From: VBDM01 sp035651815
GTDB taxonomy: Bacteria; Pseudomonadota; Gammaproteobacteria; Burkholderiales; SG8-39
Direction of reading: 5' to 3'
DNA: 64,000 nt
Assembly (NCBI GenBank): GCA_035651815.1
Contig: DASRFB010000103.1
Location: 21,312-85,311, forward strand
Each line of letters opens with the position of its first letter. Within the stretch, counting starts at the first letter, position 1. Both the position numbers and the translations under genes were made by a program. The notes under the pieces are model-generated. The model searched no databases. It was given only the letters and a program-made list of their open reading frames with translations, and was not told the DNA's origin. Shown one piece after another: positions 7,864 to 17,193 of this stretch.

Positions 7864-8871
7864 TTGAAGGCCATCGTGATCCGCGAGTTCGGGCCGCCCG
7901 AGGTCATGCGCCTCGAGGACGTGCCGACGCCCGAGCCGGGCCCGGGCGAGGTCGTGGTGCGCGTGCACGCCGTGTCGGTGAACCGCACGCTCGACCTGAT
8001 CCTGCGCGCGGGCGCCTACGCGCTGCCGATCGAGCTGCCGCACGTGCTCGGCGTCGATCCGGCGGGCGTGGTGAGCGCGGTCGGCCCCGGCGTCGATGCG
8101 CCCCGGGTCGGCGACCGGGTCGTCACCCTGCAGTTCGTGAAGCAGGCGAGCCCGACCTCGTTCCCGGTCGTGCTCGGGCTGCACGTGTGGGGCGGCTACG
8201 CCGAGTACGTGAAGGTGCCGGCCGCGGTGACGCACCCGATCCCCGACGGCGTCGATTTCGCGGCGGCGTGCGTGGTCTCGCGCCACGCGCCCGTCGCGCT
8301 CTCGATGCTGCGCGACGGCGCGCGGCTGCGAGCGGGCGAGTGGGTGCTGGTCATGGGCGCCGCGGGCGGCCTCGGCAGCGCCGGCGTGCAGGCGGCCAAG
8401 GTCCTCGGCGCGAAAGTGATCGCCGCCGCCGGCTCGCCCGAGCGCGTGCGCGCGGCCGTCGCGCTCGGCGCGGACGCCGGCGTCGACTACCGCGCGCAGG
8501 ACCTGACCGATGAAGTGATGCGCGCGACCGCCGGGCGCGGCGCCGACGTCGTGTTCGAGAACATCGGCGACCCGGTGCTGTTCCCGAAGGCCTTCGCGGC
8601 GCTCGCGCGCAACGGCCGCCTGATCACCGCCGGCGCGCACGGCGGCGGCACCGTCCCGCTCGACGTGAAGAAGCTGTACCTGAACGCGATCACCGTCATC
8701 GGCTCGTTCGGCCGCATCCTGCGCGATGACGTCGACCTCGCGCTGCGCGCCGCGGCCGAGGGGCGCTACCGGCCGCTCGTCGACCGCGTGCTGCCGCTCG
8801 AGCGCGCCGCCGAGGCGCACCGGCTGGTCGCGGCGCGCTCGGGCATCGGCAAGATCGTCCTTCAGCCCTGA
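7864..8871 (+). CDS. Zinc-independent MDR oxidoreductase (quinone reductase-like)
   Basis: A 335-residue medium-chain dehydrogenase/reductase. It has the N-terminal GroES-like domain (EPGPGEVVVRVHAVSVN) and a Rossmann motif GAAGGLGSAGVQ with NADPH-type context. The Cys residues of zinc-dependent alcohol dehydrogenases are missing, which places it with the quinone oxidoreductase/enoyl reductase branch. The start is a TTG at 7864 with GAGGAGGAG just upstream. A Bug-type receptor starts 20 bases after its stop, suggesting co-transcription and a role with the imported substrate. The substrate is unknown. Confidence 0.85.
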   Translation: MKAIVIREFGPPEVMRLEDVPTPEPGPGEVVVRVHAVSVNRTLDLILRAGAYALPIELPHVLGVDPAGVVSAVGPGVDAPRVGDRVVTLQFVKQASPTSFPVVLGLHVWGGYAEYVKVPAAVTHPIPDGVDFAAACVVSRHAPVALSMLRDGARLRAGEWVLVMGAAGGLGSAGVQAAKVLGAKVIAAAGSPERVRAAVALGADAGVDYRAQDLTDEVMRATAGRGADVVFENIGDPVLFPKAFAALARNGRLITAGAHGGGTVPLDVKKLYLNAITVIGSFGRILRDDVDLALRAAAEGRYRPLVDRVLPLERAAEAHRLVAARSGIGKIVLQP

Positions 8872-8891
8872 ATCGACCTCGAGGAGGCTCC

Positions 8892-9848
8892 ATGATCCGC
8901 ATGCTCGCCGCCGCATTCTTCGCCGCAGTCGTCGCGTCGCCCTGCGCCGCTCAGTATCCCGACCGACCGGTGACGATGCTCGCCGGCTTTCCCGCCGGCG
9001 GCCTGGTCGACATCGTCGCGCGCGTCGTCGCCGAGGGGATGAAGCCGCGCTTCCCGAAAGGCATCGTCGTCGTCAACAAGCCGGGCGCGGGCGGCGCGGT
9101 CGCGGTCTCCGAGACGGTGCAGGCGAAGCCCGACGGCTACACCATCCTGCTCACGCCGCAGTCGTCGCTCGTCATCCCGCCGCAGCAGACCGCGCAGCTC
9201 GCGTACAAGACGCCCGACGACTACGACCCGGTGATCAACGTCATCTCGTACTACCCGCTGCTCGTGGTGAAGAGCGACGCGCCGTGGAAGACGATCCAGG
9301 CCTTCGTCGCCGACGCGGCCGCCAATCCCGGCAAGATGCGCATCGGCACGCCGGGCGAAGGCACCGCGAGCCACCTCAACCTCGAGGAGTTCATCTTCCG
9401 CACCGAGACCAAAATGATCCCGGTGCCGTACGCGGGCTGGGCGCAGTCGTCGGTCGCGCTGCTCGGCGGACACATCGAGGCCGTGGTCGCGCAGCCGGGC
9501 GAGGCGAAGCCGCAGGTCGACGGCGGCAAGATGCGCGCGCTCGCGGTGTTCCAGGGCACGCGCCACCCCGCGTTCCCCGGCGCGCCGACCGCGAAGGAGG
9601 CGGGCTGGGACGTCGGCATCGGCGTGTGGTACCTGATCGTCGCGCCGAAGGGGACGCCCGCCGCCGCGCTGAAGCAGATCCACGATGCGGGCAAGGCCGC
9701 GATCGAGCAGAAGTCCTTCGCCGACACGATGCGCGCGCGCGGCGTCGACGTCGATTACCGCGCGGGCGAGGCGCTGCGCGCCGACCTGTGGAAGCAGTAC
9801 AAGGAGCTCGGCGCGGTGATGCGGCGCATCGGCATCGTCAAGCAGTAG
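8892..9848 (+). CDS. Bug/TctC-family tripartite tricarboxylate-type receptor
   Basis: A 318-residue periplasmic binding protein with a signal peptide of about 20 residues ending in CAAQ. It carries the family hallmarks PDRPVTMLAGFPAGGLVD and NKPGAGGAVAV. Bug proteins bind carboxylates or amides and may feed a TctAB transporter, but no tctA or tctB lies nearby. This is usual for the expanded Bug families of Burkholderiales. GAGGAGGC precedes the ATG. It probably forms an operon with the MDR oxidoreductase. Confidence 0.9.
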   Translation: MIRMLAAAFFAAVVASPCAAQYPDRPVTMLAGFPAGGLVDIVARVVAEGMKPRFPKGIVVVNKPGAGGAVAVSETVQAKPDGYTILLTPQSSLVIPPQQTAQLAYKTPDDYDPVINVISYYPLLVVKSDAPWKTIQAFVADAAANPGKMRIGTPGEGTASHLNLEEFIFRTETKMIPVPYAGWAQSSVALLGGHIEAVVAQPGEAKPQVDGGKMRALAVFQGTRHPAFPGAPTAKEAGWDVGIGVWYLIVAPKGTPAAALKQIHDAGKAAIEQKSFADTMRARGVDVDYRAGEALRADLWKQYKELGAVMRRIGIVKQ

Positions 9849-9849
9849 C

Positions 9850-11154
9850 TCAAGCTGGATGATGCTCGCCGTGGCGGCGGCGAGCGGCCTCCGCGGGCGG
9901 CGGCGCGGCGCGCTGCGCGCGCTCCACGCGAGGCGCGGGTCTCGCCTCGATGTCGCGATGCGCTTCCGCGCGAGGACGGACCTCGGCGCGCGCGCTCTGG
10001 CGCCAGCCGTCGACGCGGGCGCCGGGCTCGTGGCGCTCGCGCTGCAGCGGCTGCATCCCGCCCGGTCCCGGCGAGAATCCTCCGCGACCCGGCGAGAATC
10101 CTCCCGGACCCGGCGAGAACCCGCCGGGCCCCGGCGTAAATCCCCCGGGCGTGCGCGACGGCTCGTCGCGGTGCTCGCGCTGGTCCTCGAAGCGGCGGTT
10201 TCGGCGCTCTTCGCCGCGCCGCTCCTGCTGCACCGCCGGCGGCGGCGCGTAGACGCGCGGCGCGGGCGCCTGCCCGGGGGCGCGCCACTGCTGCGCCGGC
10301 GCGGGCGCGGCGTAGCGCCTTTGCACGATCGGATCGTGATAGGTCGCGTCGCGGCGATGACCCGGATCGTGCTGCCATGCGCCCGGCGTCCGGTTCATGG
10401 TGACCTGCCGGTTCACGATCACGGTGCGGTTGTAGTAGTAGTTGTCGACCCGCACGACGCGCGCCTCGCGGCGCCGCCAGTCGAATCCGCCGAAAAAGAA
10501 TCCCGGCACGACGCGTATCCCCGGCGTCCACACCACCACGACGCCCGGCCGCGCGACGTAGCCGCGCCACGGGCGCCAGTGGTAGGGCGGATAGGCCGGC
10601 CACCACCACGTCCCGTACACGACGTACGGATCGTAATAGGGGACGTAGACCACCTGGGGATCGGCGGGGACCACGACGATGGTCGGCCCGTCCCGGGTGA
10701 CCGCCACCTGGCCGTCCGAGCGCAGGTTCCCCGCCTGCTGCGCCCGCGCGCGCAGGCCCTGCACCGTGTCCATCACCTGCGGCTGCTGCGCGAGGAACGC
10801 GTCGCCCACGGCGCGCGTCCACTGCAGGTTCTCGTCCATCCAGGCGAGCACCTGCGGAAACGCGACGAGCGACGTGACGCTCGGGTCCCAGCCCTGGCCG
10901 GCCGCGGCTTTCACCGCGGCGTCGCCCTGCAGCCCCGGGTTGGCCTTCGACCAGCGCGCCGCCTCGACCACCTCGAGCGGATAGGTCGCCGCCATCAGGA
11001 TCTGCGACAGCAGCGGATCGGGGTAGAGCGCGACCGGCGCGAGCATCTGGTCGAGCTCGGCCTGCGAGAAGGCGCGCTGCTCCTGCGCGCCGGCGGGCAG
11101 CGCGGCCGCGAGCAGCAGCACGGCGAGCAGCATCTGTCTGGCGATGCGGAGCAT
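9850..11154 (-). CDS. DUF3300-domain exported protein
   Basis: A 434-residue protein with a signal peptide (residues about 1-24, ending PAGAQ) and an N-terminal DUF3300 domain. The domain shows AELDQMLAPVALYPDPLLSQ, then ATYPLEVVEAARW and PADPQVVYVPYYDP. The middle is Trp/Tyr/Pro-rich. The C-terminal part is Arg/Pro-rich with tandem PGPGGFS-type heptads. The ATG at 11154 has AGGAGG six bases upstream; an ATG eight codons earlier lacks this. DUF3300 proteins are cell-envelope proteins of unknown function. The stop is one base from the convergent Bug gene. Confidence 0.85.
   Translation of the reverse strand: MLRIARQMLLAVLLLAAALPAGAQEQRAFSQAELDQMLAPVALYPDPLLSQILMAATYPLEVVEAARWSKANPGLQGDAAVKAAAGQGWDPSVTSLVAFPQVLAWMDENLQWTRAVGDAFLAQQPQVMDTVQGLRARAQQAGNLRSDGQVAVTRDGPTIVVVPADPQVVYVPYYDPYVVYGTWWWPAYPPYHWRPWRGYVARPGVVVVWTPGIRVVPGFFFGGFDWRRREARVVRVDNYYYNRTVIVNRQVTMNRTPGAWQHDPGHRRDATYHDPIVQRRYAAPAPAQQWRAPGQAPAPRVYAPPPAVQQERRGEERRNRRFEDQREHRDEPSRTPGGFTPGPGGFSPGPGGFSPGRGGFSPGPGGMQPLQRERHEPGARVDGWRQSARAEVRPRAEAHRDIEARPAPRVERAQRAAPPPAEAARRRHGEHHPA
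10061..10148 (-). repeat. Tandem 21-base repeats encoding PGPGGFS heptads
   Basis: Four imperfect 21-base units lie within the DUF3300 gene, each coding for a heptad close to PGPGGFS or PGRGGFS. The repeated core on the plus strand is ccggcgagaatcctcc. Such tracts can expand and contract by slippage, changing the length of the C-terminal tail. Confidence 0.8.
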
Positions 11155-11325
11155 GGGCGGCCTCCTGAGAGCCTTCATTGTCTCTTCGAACGCGGGCCCT
11201 GTCCCACCGGTTCACGTAAGAAATGCAACCGGGTGTAACGGACGCCATGGCGCGTCGCTGCGCCGCGACAACGCCCGGCGCGCCGTTGAATCTATAATGG
11301 GTCTCGAACGCCGCAGGAGGAGCCC

Positions 11326-12231
11326 ATGATCCGCAATCTTCAGCACATCGCCCTCGCCGTGCCCGACCCGAGCGCCGGCAAGCAGTTCTACACCGATTTC
11401 GGCATGGAAGGCCGCGACGTCGGCAACAGCATCGTCATGCGCTGCGCGGGGCGCGACCAGGACCAGGTCGTGCTCGTCGAAGGCCGCAAGAAGCGGCAGC
11501 ATCACGTCTGCTTCGGGACGCGCGCGGCGGACCTCGACGCGCTGAAGAAGAGGCTGGAGCAGGAGGGCGTGAAGCTCGTCGACGCGCCGAAGGAAACGCC
11601 GGGCGACGGCATCTGGTTCCGCGACCCGGACGGCCTGCTCGTCAACGTGCGCGTCGCGGAAGGCGCGCCCTGGCGCAAGGCGCCCGAATGGAAGCTGAAC
11701 ACCCCGGGCTGCCTCAACCGCTCGGGGACCTGCGGCCACCCGAAGCGCGGCATGAAAGTGCAGCCGACGCGGCTCGGCCACACGCTGCGCTTCACGCCGC
11801 AGGTGGACAAGATGCTCGACTTCTACCTGCGCGTCGTCGGGCTGCAGCTCTCCGACCGCGCGCAGGACATCGTCGCCTTCATGCGCGTGCACGGCAACAG
11901 CGACCACCACGTGTTCGGCTTCATCAAGTCGGACCGTCCCGGCTTCCACCACGCGAGCTTCGAGGTCGAGAACGTCGACGCGATCGGCATGGGCGCGTGC
12001 AGCCTGCTCGACAAGGGCTACAAGGACGGCTGGGGCCTCGGCCGGCACGTGATCGGCTCGAACTTCTTCCACTACATCCGCGACCCGTGGAACAGCCTCG
12101 CGGAGTACTTCTGCGACATCGACTACATCCCCGAGGGCTACGACTGGAAGGCGACCAACTACGCCCCCGAGGACGCGCTGTACGTCTGGGGCCCGAGGCC
12201 GCCCGAGGCGTTCGGCCAGAATTTCGAATAA
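11326..12231 (+). CDS. Two-domain VOC protein, extradiol-dioxygenase-like
   Basis: A 301-residue protein with two vicinal-oxygen-chelate domains (about 1-110 and 143-270). The arrangement matches type I extradiol ring-cleavage dioxygenases. Candidate Fe(II) ligands in the second domain are the His of TRLGHTLRF, a His of PGFHHASFEVE and the Glu of SLAEYFCDID. The ATG follows GCAGGAGGAG. A Bug receptor starts 22 bases downstream, suggesting an operon for uptake and cleavage of an aromatic compound. The exact substrate is not readable. Confidence 0.85.
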   Translation: MIRNLQHIALAVPDPSAGKQFYTDFGMEGRDVGNSIVMRCAGRDQDQVVLVEGRKKRQHHVCFGTRAADLDALKKRLEQEGVKLVDAPKETPGDGIWFRDPDGLLVNVRVAEGAPWRKAPEWKLNTPGCLNRSGTCGHPKRGMKVQPTRLGHTLRFTPQVDKMLDFYLRVVGLQLSDRAQDIVAFMRVHGNSDHHVFGFIKSDRPGFHHASFEVENVDAIGMGACSLLDKGYKDGWGLGRHVIGSNFFHYIRDPWNSLAEYFCDIDYIPEGYDWKATNYAPEDALYVWGPRPPEAFGQNFE

Positions 12232-12253
12232 CACGCAGGACGGAGGAAAGAGG

Positions 12254-13228
12254 ATGAGGATCGTCGCGCTCGCGTGCGCGGCGCTGCTCGCGCTATCGCA
12301 GCAGGCGCCCGCGCAGACCCAGGCCACGTCCGGCTGGCCCGACAAGCCGATCAGGCTGGTGGTGTCGTTCGCCCCCGGCGGCGTGCACGACACGCTCTCG
12401 CGCGTGCTGCAGCCGAAGCTCACGGAGGCGCTCGGGCAGCCGATCGTCATCGAGAACCGCGCCGGGGCGGGCGGCAACATCGCCGCCGAGGCGGTCGCGA
12501 AGTCGGCGCCCGACGGCTATACATTCCTGATCGCGAGCGAGGCGATCGCGACCAACGAGTACCTCTACCGCAAGCTCGCCTACGACCCGTACAAGGACCT
12601 CGTCCCGGTCGCGAAGCTCGCCGACTATCCGATGGCGCTGATCGTGCACCCGTCGCTGTGGGTCGACAACGTGCGCGACCTGGTCGCGCTCGCGCAGGCG
12701 AAGCCCGGGTCGATCAGCTACGGCTCGGCCGGCATCGGCGCCTCGGGCCACCTCGCGGGCGAGCTGTTCAAGAGCGTCGCCGACATCGACATGGTGCACG
12801 TCCCGTACAAGGGCGGGGCGCCCGCGCTCGCCGACCTCATCGCCGGGCGCATCCAGGTGATGTTCCTGTCGGTGTCGCTGACGGTGCCGCAGGCGAAGCA
12901 GGGCAAGGTCAAGGTGCTCGCCGTCACGGGACGCAGGCGCGCGCGCGAGCTGCCCGACGTGCCGACGACGACCGAGCAGGGCTTCCCGCAGGTTCAGGCG
13001 CTGCTCTTTTCGAGCATGCTCGCGCCGGCGCGCACGCCCGCCCCGATCATCGCGCGCATGAACGAGGTCGTGGTGAAGGCGCTCGAGTCGCCCGACGTGC
13101 AGAAGCGCCTCGCCGACCTCGGCGCCGTGCCCGCGCCGAGCTCGCCCGACGAGTTCAGGAAGATCCTGCGCGACGAGGGCGAGCGCTGGGGCAAGCTGAT
13201 CCGCGAGAAGAACATCCGCGCCGATTAG
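12254..13228 (+). CDS. Bug/TctC-family receptor
   Basis: A 324-residue periplasmic receptor with a signal peptide of about 20 residues (cleavage near APAQ). It has the family motifs WPDKPIRLVVSFAPGGVHD, IENRAGAGGNIAAEAVAKS and VPYKGGAPALADL. GGAGGAAAGAGG precedes the ATG. Directly downstream of the VOC dioxygenase-like gene, so it may bind the substrate or a precursor of that enzyme. No membrane transporter subunits are adjacent. Confidence 0.9.
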   Translation: MRIVALACAALLALSQQAPAQTQATSGWPDKPIRLVVSFAPGGVHDTLSRVLQPKLTEALGQPIVIENRAGAGGNIAAEAVAKSAPDGYTFLIASEAIATNEYLYRKLAYDPYKDLVPVAKLADYPMALIVHPSLWVDNVRDLVALAQAKPGSISYGSAGIGASGHLAGELFKSVADIDMVHVPYKGGAPALADLIAGRIQVMFLSVSLTVPQAKQGKVKVLAVTGRRRARELPDVPTTTEQGFPQVQALLFSSMLAPARTPAPIIARMNEVVVKALESPDVQKRLADLGAVPAPSSPDEFRKILRDEGERWGKLIREKNIRAD

Positions 13229-13291
13229 CGTGCGCGCGGCCGTTTCGCCATAATGGCGCGGCGGGCGCCTCGGGCGCCCGCTTCACGAAGG

Positions 13292-13314
13292 AAAAAAACG
13301 GGCGGAGCCGCCCG
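13292..13314 (-). terminator. Orphan minus-oriented terminator-like hairpin
   Basis: A perfect 7-bp stem (13299-13305 with 13308-13314) precedes seven U residues when read on the minus strand (13298-13292). Both flanking genes run on the plus strand, so it serves no annotated gene. A second perfect 9-bp hairpin lies at 13261-13281. Together they could stop antisense transcription coming from the antiporter gene. Confidence 0.55.
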
Positions 13315-13337
13315 CGCGGCGGCTCGGGAACGGCGCC

Positions 13338-14897
13338 ATGGAGCTGCTGGTAACGATCCTGTTCTTGCTGCTGTGCTCGGTCGTCCTGGGCTGGATCGCG
13401 CGCCACTTCGCCTTTCCCTATCCCATCGCGCTCGTGATCGGCGGCGCCGCGCTCGGGTTCGCGCCGCACCTGCCGCAGTTCCCGTTCGAGCCCGAGTCGA
13501 TCCTGATCCTGTTCCTGCCGCCGATCCTGTACCAGGCGGCGCTGCTCACGTCGTGGCGCGACTTCCGCGCCAACCTGCGCCCGATCGGCATGCTGGCGAT
13601 CGGCCTGGTGATCGTGACCACGCTCGCCGTCGGCGCCGCGGCGAAGTGGCTGATCCCCGACCTGCCCTGGGCCGCCGCTTTCGTGCTCGGCGCGATCGTC
13701 TCGCCGCCCGACGCGGTCGCGGCGACCGCGATCCTCTCGCGCCTGCGCGTCCCGCGCCGGGTCGTCACGGTGCTCGAGGGCGAGAGCCTGGTGAACGACG
13801 CCTCGGGCCTGGTGATATACAAGTTTGCCGTGGCGGCGGTGCTCACGGGGGCGTTCTCGCTCGCCGGGGCGAGCCTCCAGTTCGTCGGCGTCGCGGTCGG
13901 CGGCGTCGCGGTCGGCGTGACGCTCGGGCTCGTGTTCGTCTTCATCCACCGCCACCTGCACGACGCGTTCATCGAGGTGCTCACCTCGCTCTCGGTGCCG
14001 TTCGTCGCCTACATCGTGGCCGAGGCGGTGCACGTCTCGGGCGTGCTCGCAGTGGTCGCCGCCGGCCTGGTGCGCGGCCGCTACTCGCCCGAGATCGTGT
14101 CCGCCGAGATGCGCATCCTCGCGCGCTCGGTGTGGAACATCCTCGTCTTCCTGCTGAACAGCCTGATCTTCATCCTGATCGGCATGCAGCTCTCCGCGAT
14201 CCTCGCGCGGCTGACCGGCTACTCCGGGCGCGACCTGTTCCTCTACGGGATGCTGGTCAGCATGGTCGCGATCGCGGTGCGCTTCCTGTGGATCTATCCG
14301 GCGACGTACCTGCCGCGCGTGTTCAGCGCGCGCGTGCGCGAGCGCGGTCCGGCGCCGCCCGAGGCCGAGACCTTCATCATGAGCTGGTGCGGCATGCGCG
14401 GCATCGTCTCGCTCGCCGCCGCGCTCGCGCTGCCCGAGGACCTCATGAACGGCGCGCCCTTCCCCAAGCGCGACCTGATCATCTTCCTCACCTTCGTGGT
14501 GATCGCCGTGACTCTCGTGCTGCAGGGGCTGTCGCTGCGGCCGCTGATCCGGCGCCTCCAGGTCGGGACCGACTGGAGCACGCAGGAGGAGGAGCAGCTC
14601 GCGCGCCTCGCGATGGGCAAGGCCGCGCTCGCCGCGATCGACGGCATGGCGCAGAGCGAGAACGTCGCCCACGACGTCGCCGAGCGCATCCGTGCCGAGT
14701 TCGCCGAGCAGGTCACCGTGGCGGTCGGCCCGGGCGTGGTGCTCAGCCCCGGCTCGGACCTGGTGAAGCGGCTGCGCCGCACCGCGGTCCGCGCCGAGCG
14801 CCAGGAGCTGATCCGCGTCTGGCGCGCGAACCAGATCAGCGACGAGGTGCTCCACCGCATGGAGGAGTCGCTCGACTACCAGGAGTCGCGGCTTTAG
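13338..14897 (+). CDS. CPA1-type Na+/H+ antiporter
   Basis: A 519-residue polytopic inner-membrane protein of the monovalent cation:proton antiporter-1 family. About 12 membrane segments span residues 1-410 and a cytoplasmic tail follows. The transport-site Asp lies in VSPPDAVAATAIL (D125) and a second conserved motif is EGESLVNDASGLV (N153-D154). It exports Na+ or another monovalent cation in exchange for protons. The spacing to the LLM gene is small (about 34 bases), so they may share a transcript, although the functions do not obviously connect. Confidence 0.9.
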   Translation: MELLVTILFLLLCSVVLGWIARHFAFPYPIALVIGGAALGFAPHLPQFPFEPESILILFLPPILYQAALLTSWRDFRANLRPIGMLAIGLVIVTTLAVGAAAKWLIPDLPWAAAFVLGAIVSPPDAVAATAILSRLRVPRRVVTVLEGESLVNDASGLVIYKFAVAAVLTGAFSLAGASLQFVGVAVGGVAVGVTLGLVFVFIHRHLHDAFIEVLTSLSVPFVAYIVAEAVHVSGVLAVVAAGLVRGRYSPEIVSAEMRILARSVWNILVFLLNSLIFILIGMQLSAILARLTGYSGRDLFLYGMLVSMVAIAVRFLWIYPATYLPRVFSARVRERGPAPPEAETFIMSWCGMRGIVSLAAALALPEDLMNGAPFPKRDLIIFLTFVVIAVTLVLQGLSLRPLIRRLQVGTDWSTQEEEQLARLAMGKAALAAIDGMAQSENVAHDVAERIRAEFAEQVTVAVGPGVVLSPGSDLVKRLRRTAVRAERQELIRVWRANQISDEVLHRMEESLDYQESRL

Positions 14898-14931
14898 ACT
14901 CGCGCCGGCGGGTCGAATGGAGGAGAAGGCG

Positions 14932-15999
14932 GTGGCGGACGCGGCATTTCCGGAAACAGCGCTCGAATTCGGGATCTTCGACTGGATCGAGTGGCGCGAC
15001 GCGCCCCCGGCCGAGATCTTCGAGCACAAGCTCAGGATCGCTGAAAAAGCCGACGCGGCCGGCTTCCACGGCTGGCACATCGCCGAGCACCAGGGCACGC
15101 CGCTCTCGATCGACGGGTCGCCCGCGCTCGTGCTCTCGGCCGCGATCCAGCGCACCAAGCGCCTGCGCCTCGGGGCGCTCACCTGGTGCCTGCCCTGGTA
15201 CAACCCGTTCCGCTTCTACAACGAGATCTGCATGCTCGACCACATGAGCGGCGGGCGCGTCGAGCTCGGCGTCGGGCGCGGCGTGTCGCCGATCGAGTCG
15301 TCGTACTTCGGCATGAAGAGCGTCGACGAGTCGCGCGAGCGGTATCGCGAGACCCTCGACATCTTTTTCAAGGCCTGCGCGAACGAGAAGCTCGAGCACG
15401 AAGGCAAGTATTTCTCCTACAAGGACCTCGAGCTCTTCATCCACCCGAAGCAGCGGCCCTGGCCGCCGCTGTGGTTCCCGAGCAGCGACCGCAACTCGAT
15501 CGACTTCACCGCGCGCCACGGCTACCACACCGTCCTGAACACCAGCAACGCCGAGGCGGGCGCGCTGTACGCGCAGTACCGCGAGACCTGGGTCGCGCAC
15601 CGCGACGATCCCGGGCGGCACAACGCGCACGTCGCGGCGCCCAAGCTCGGGAAATCGCAGCACGTCTTCGTCGCCGAAACGGAGAAGGAGGCGGCGGAGG
15701 TCGGCCTCGCCGCGTACAAGGTCTGGGCCGGCCACCTGACGCACCTCACGCGGCGCCACGGCAAATCGAACCTCCTGAACGTCGATCCCACATCGCCCGA
15801 CGCGCCCCTGCGCTACGTGGGCGGGACGCCGAAATCGGTGATCGAGCAGCTCGCCGACGTGGTGCGCGCCTCGGGAATCAATTACCTGCTGCTGGTGTTC
15901 TCGTTCGGCGACCTCGCCCCCGAGCGCGCCCTGCATTCGATGGACCTGTTCGTGCGCGAGGTGATGCCCGCGCTTTCAACCCGGAGGAGGAGACCATGA
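14932..15999 (+). CDS. LLM-class (luciferase-like) flavin-dependent oxidoreductase
   Basis: A bacterial-luciferase-like monooxygenase of about 355 residues. The conserved fold elements include FGIFDWIEW, GWHIAEHQGTPLS and GGRVELGVGRGVSP. These enzymes use reduced FMN, or F420 in some groups, to oxidise small organic substrates. I prefer the GTG at 14932, which has GGAGGAG seven bases upstream; an in-frame ATG at 14917 overlaps that site and has none of its own. The stop overlaps the next gene as ATGA, coupling it to a branched-chain-type receptor that may capture its substrate. Confidence 0.85.
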   Translation: MADAAFPETALEFGIFDWIEWRDAPPAEIFEHKLRIAEKADAAGFHGWHIAEHQGTPLSIDGSPALVLSAAIQRTKRLRLGALTWCLPWYNPFRFYNEICMLDHMSGGRVELGVGRGVSPIESSYFGMKSVDESRERYRETLDIFFKACANEKLEHEGKYFSYKDLELFIHPKQRPWPPLWFPSSDRNSIDFTARHGYHTVLNTSNAEAGALYAQYRETWVAHRDDPGRHNAHVAAPKLGKSQHVFVAETEKEAAEVGLAAYKVWAGHLTHLTRRHGKSNLLNVDPTSPDAPLRYVGGTPKSVIEQLADVVRASGINYLLLVFSFGDLAPERALHSMDLFVREVMPALSTRRRRP

Positions 16000-17177
16000 A
16001 GAAGGCGGTATGGCTTGCCGCGGCGGCTGCATTGCTGGCGCTGCCCGCGGCGGCGCAGACGATCAAGATCGGCTTCATCACCAGCTACTCGGGCCTGAAC
16101 GGCAACCTGGGGCCCTACATGGAGCGCGCGGTGCGGCTCTACACCAAGCTGCACGAGAAGGAGCTGCCCCGCGGCGTGAAGATCGAGCTCCTGGTGCGCG
16201 ACGACACGGGCCCCAACCCCGACAAGGCGAAGCAGCTCGCGCAGGAGCTGATCGTGCGCGACAAGGTGAACCTGCTTGCCGGCGTCATCTTCACGCCGAA
16301 CGCGCTCGCGATCGCGCCGCTCGCGACCGAGGCGAAGGTCCCCTTCGTCATCATGAACGCGGGCACGTCGGTGATCACGACGCGCTCGCCGTACATCGTG
16401 CGCGTGTCGTTCACGCTGTGGCAGTCGTGCTATCCCCTCGGCCAGTGGGCGGCGAAGCGCTTCAAGACCTCGTACACGATGGTGAGCGACTTCGGCCCCG
16501 GGCACGACTGCGAGGACGCGTTCGCGCGCGCGGCGAAGGAGAACGGCGGCCAGGTCGTCGGCAGCGTGCGCGTGCCGCTGCAGAACCCCGACTTCGTGCC
16601 GTTCATCCAGCGCGTGAAGGACGCGAAGCCCGACGCGCTGATGGTGTTCGTCCCGGCCGGCAAGACCGCCACCGCGGTGCTGAAGGCGTTCAGCGAGCTC
16701 GGCCTGAAGAGCGCCGGCGTGAAGCTGATCGGCCCCGGCGACGTCACACCCGACGAGGAGCTGCAGGGCATGGGCGACGTCGCGCTCGGCACGTTCACCG
16801 TGCACCACTACTCGGCCGACGCCGAGCGTCCCGCGAACAAGGCCTTCGTCGCCGCGTGGAAGAAGGAGTACGGCGCGAACGAGGTGCCCGACTTCCTCTC
16901 CGCCGCCTCGTGGGACGGCATGGACATGATCTTCCAGGCGATCAAGCAGCAGAAGGGCAAGCTCGATCCCGACAGGACCATGGAGATCTTCAAGAATTAC
17001 AAGAACGCGAACAGCCCGCGCGGGCCGATCTCGATCGACCCGGAGACGCGCGACATCGTGCAGAACGAGTACCTGCGCGAGGTGCGCAAGGTCGGAGGCC
17101 GGCTCGCGAACGTCGAGCTCGAGACCGTGGGGACCGCGGTCAAGGACCCCTGGAAGGAGCTGCAGAAGAAGAAGTAG
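15996..17177 (+). CDS. Branched-chain amino acid-type ABC receptor (LivJ-like)
   Basis: A 393-residue periplasmic receptor of the leucine/isoleucine/valine-binding type I fold. The signal peptide is about 20 residues, ending in AAAQ. The family start IKIGFITSYSGLNGNLG is followed by the usual Rossmann-like lobes. The ATG at 15996 overlaps the LLM gene stop and has GGAGGAGGAG upstream. No livHMGF genes are in the window. In betaproteobacteria such receptors often bind aromatic or aliphatic acids rather than amino acids, so the ligand may be the LLM substrate. Confidence 0.9.
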   Translation: MKKAVWLAAAAALLALPAAAQTIKIGFITSYSGLNGNLGPYMERAVRLYTKLHEKELPRGVKIELLVRDDTGPNPDKAKQLAQELIVRDKVNLLAGVIFTPNALAIAPLATEAKVPFVIMNAGTSVITTRSPYIVRVSFTLWQSCYPLGQWAAKRFKTSYTMVSDFGPGHDCEDAFARAAKENGGQVVGSVRVPLQNPDFVPFIQRVKDAKPDALMVFVPAGKTATAVLKAFSELGLKSAGVKLIGPGDVTPDEELQGMGDVALGTFTVHHYSADAERPANKAFVAAWKKEYGANEVPDFLSAASWDGMDMIFQAIKQQKGKLDPDRTMEIFKNYKNANSPRGPISIDPETRDIVQNEYLREVRKVGGRLANVELETVGTAVKDPWKELQKKK

Positions 17178-17193
17178 CGCCTACTCGCCGCAG

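Noticed and set aside
13155..15203. Minus-strand open frame opposite the antiporter
   Set aside because: The composition is that of a shadow frame (His, Asp, Arg and Glu runs); the plus-strand CPA1 antiporter accounts for the region.
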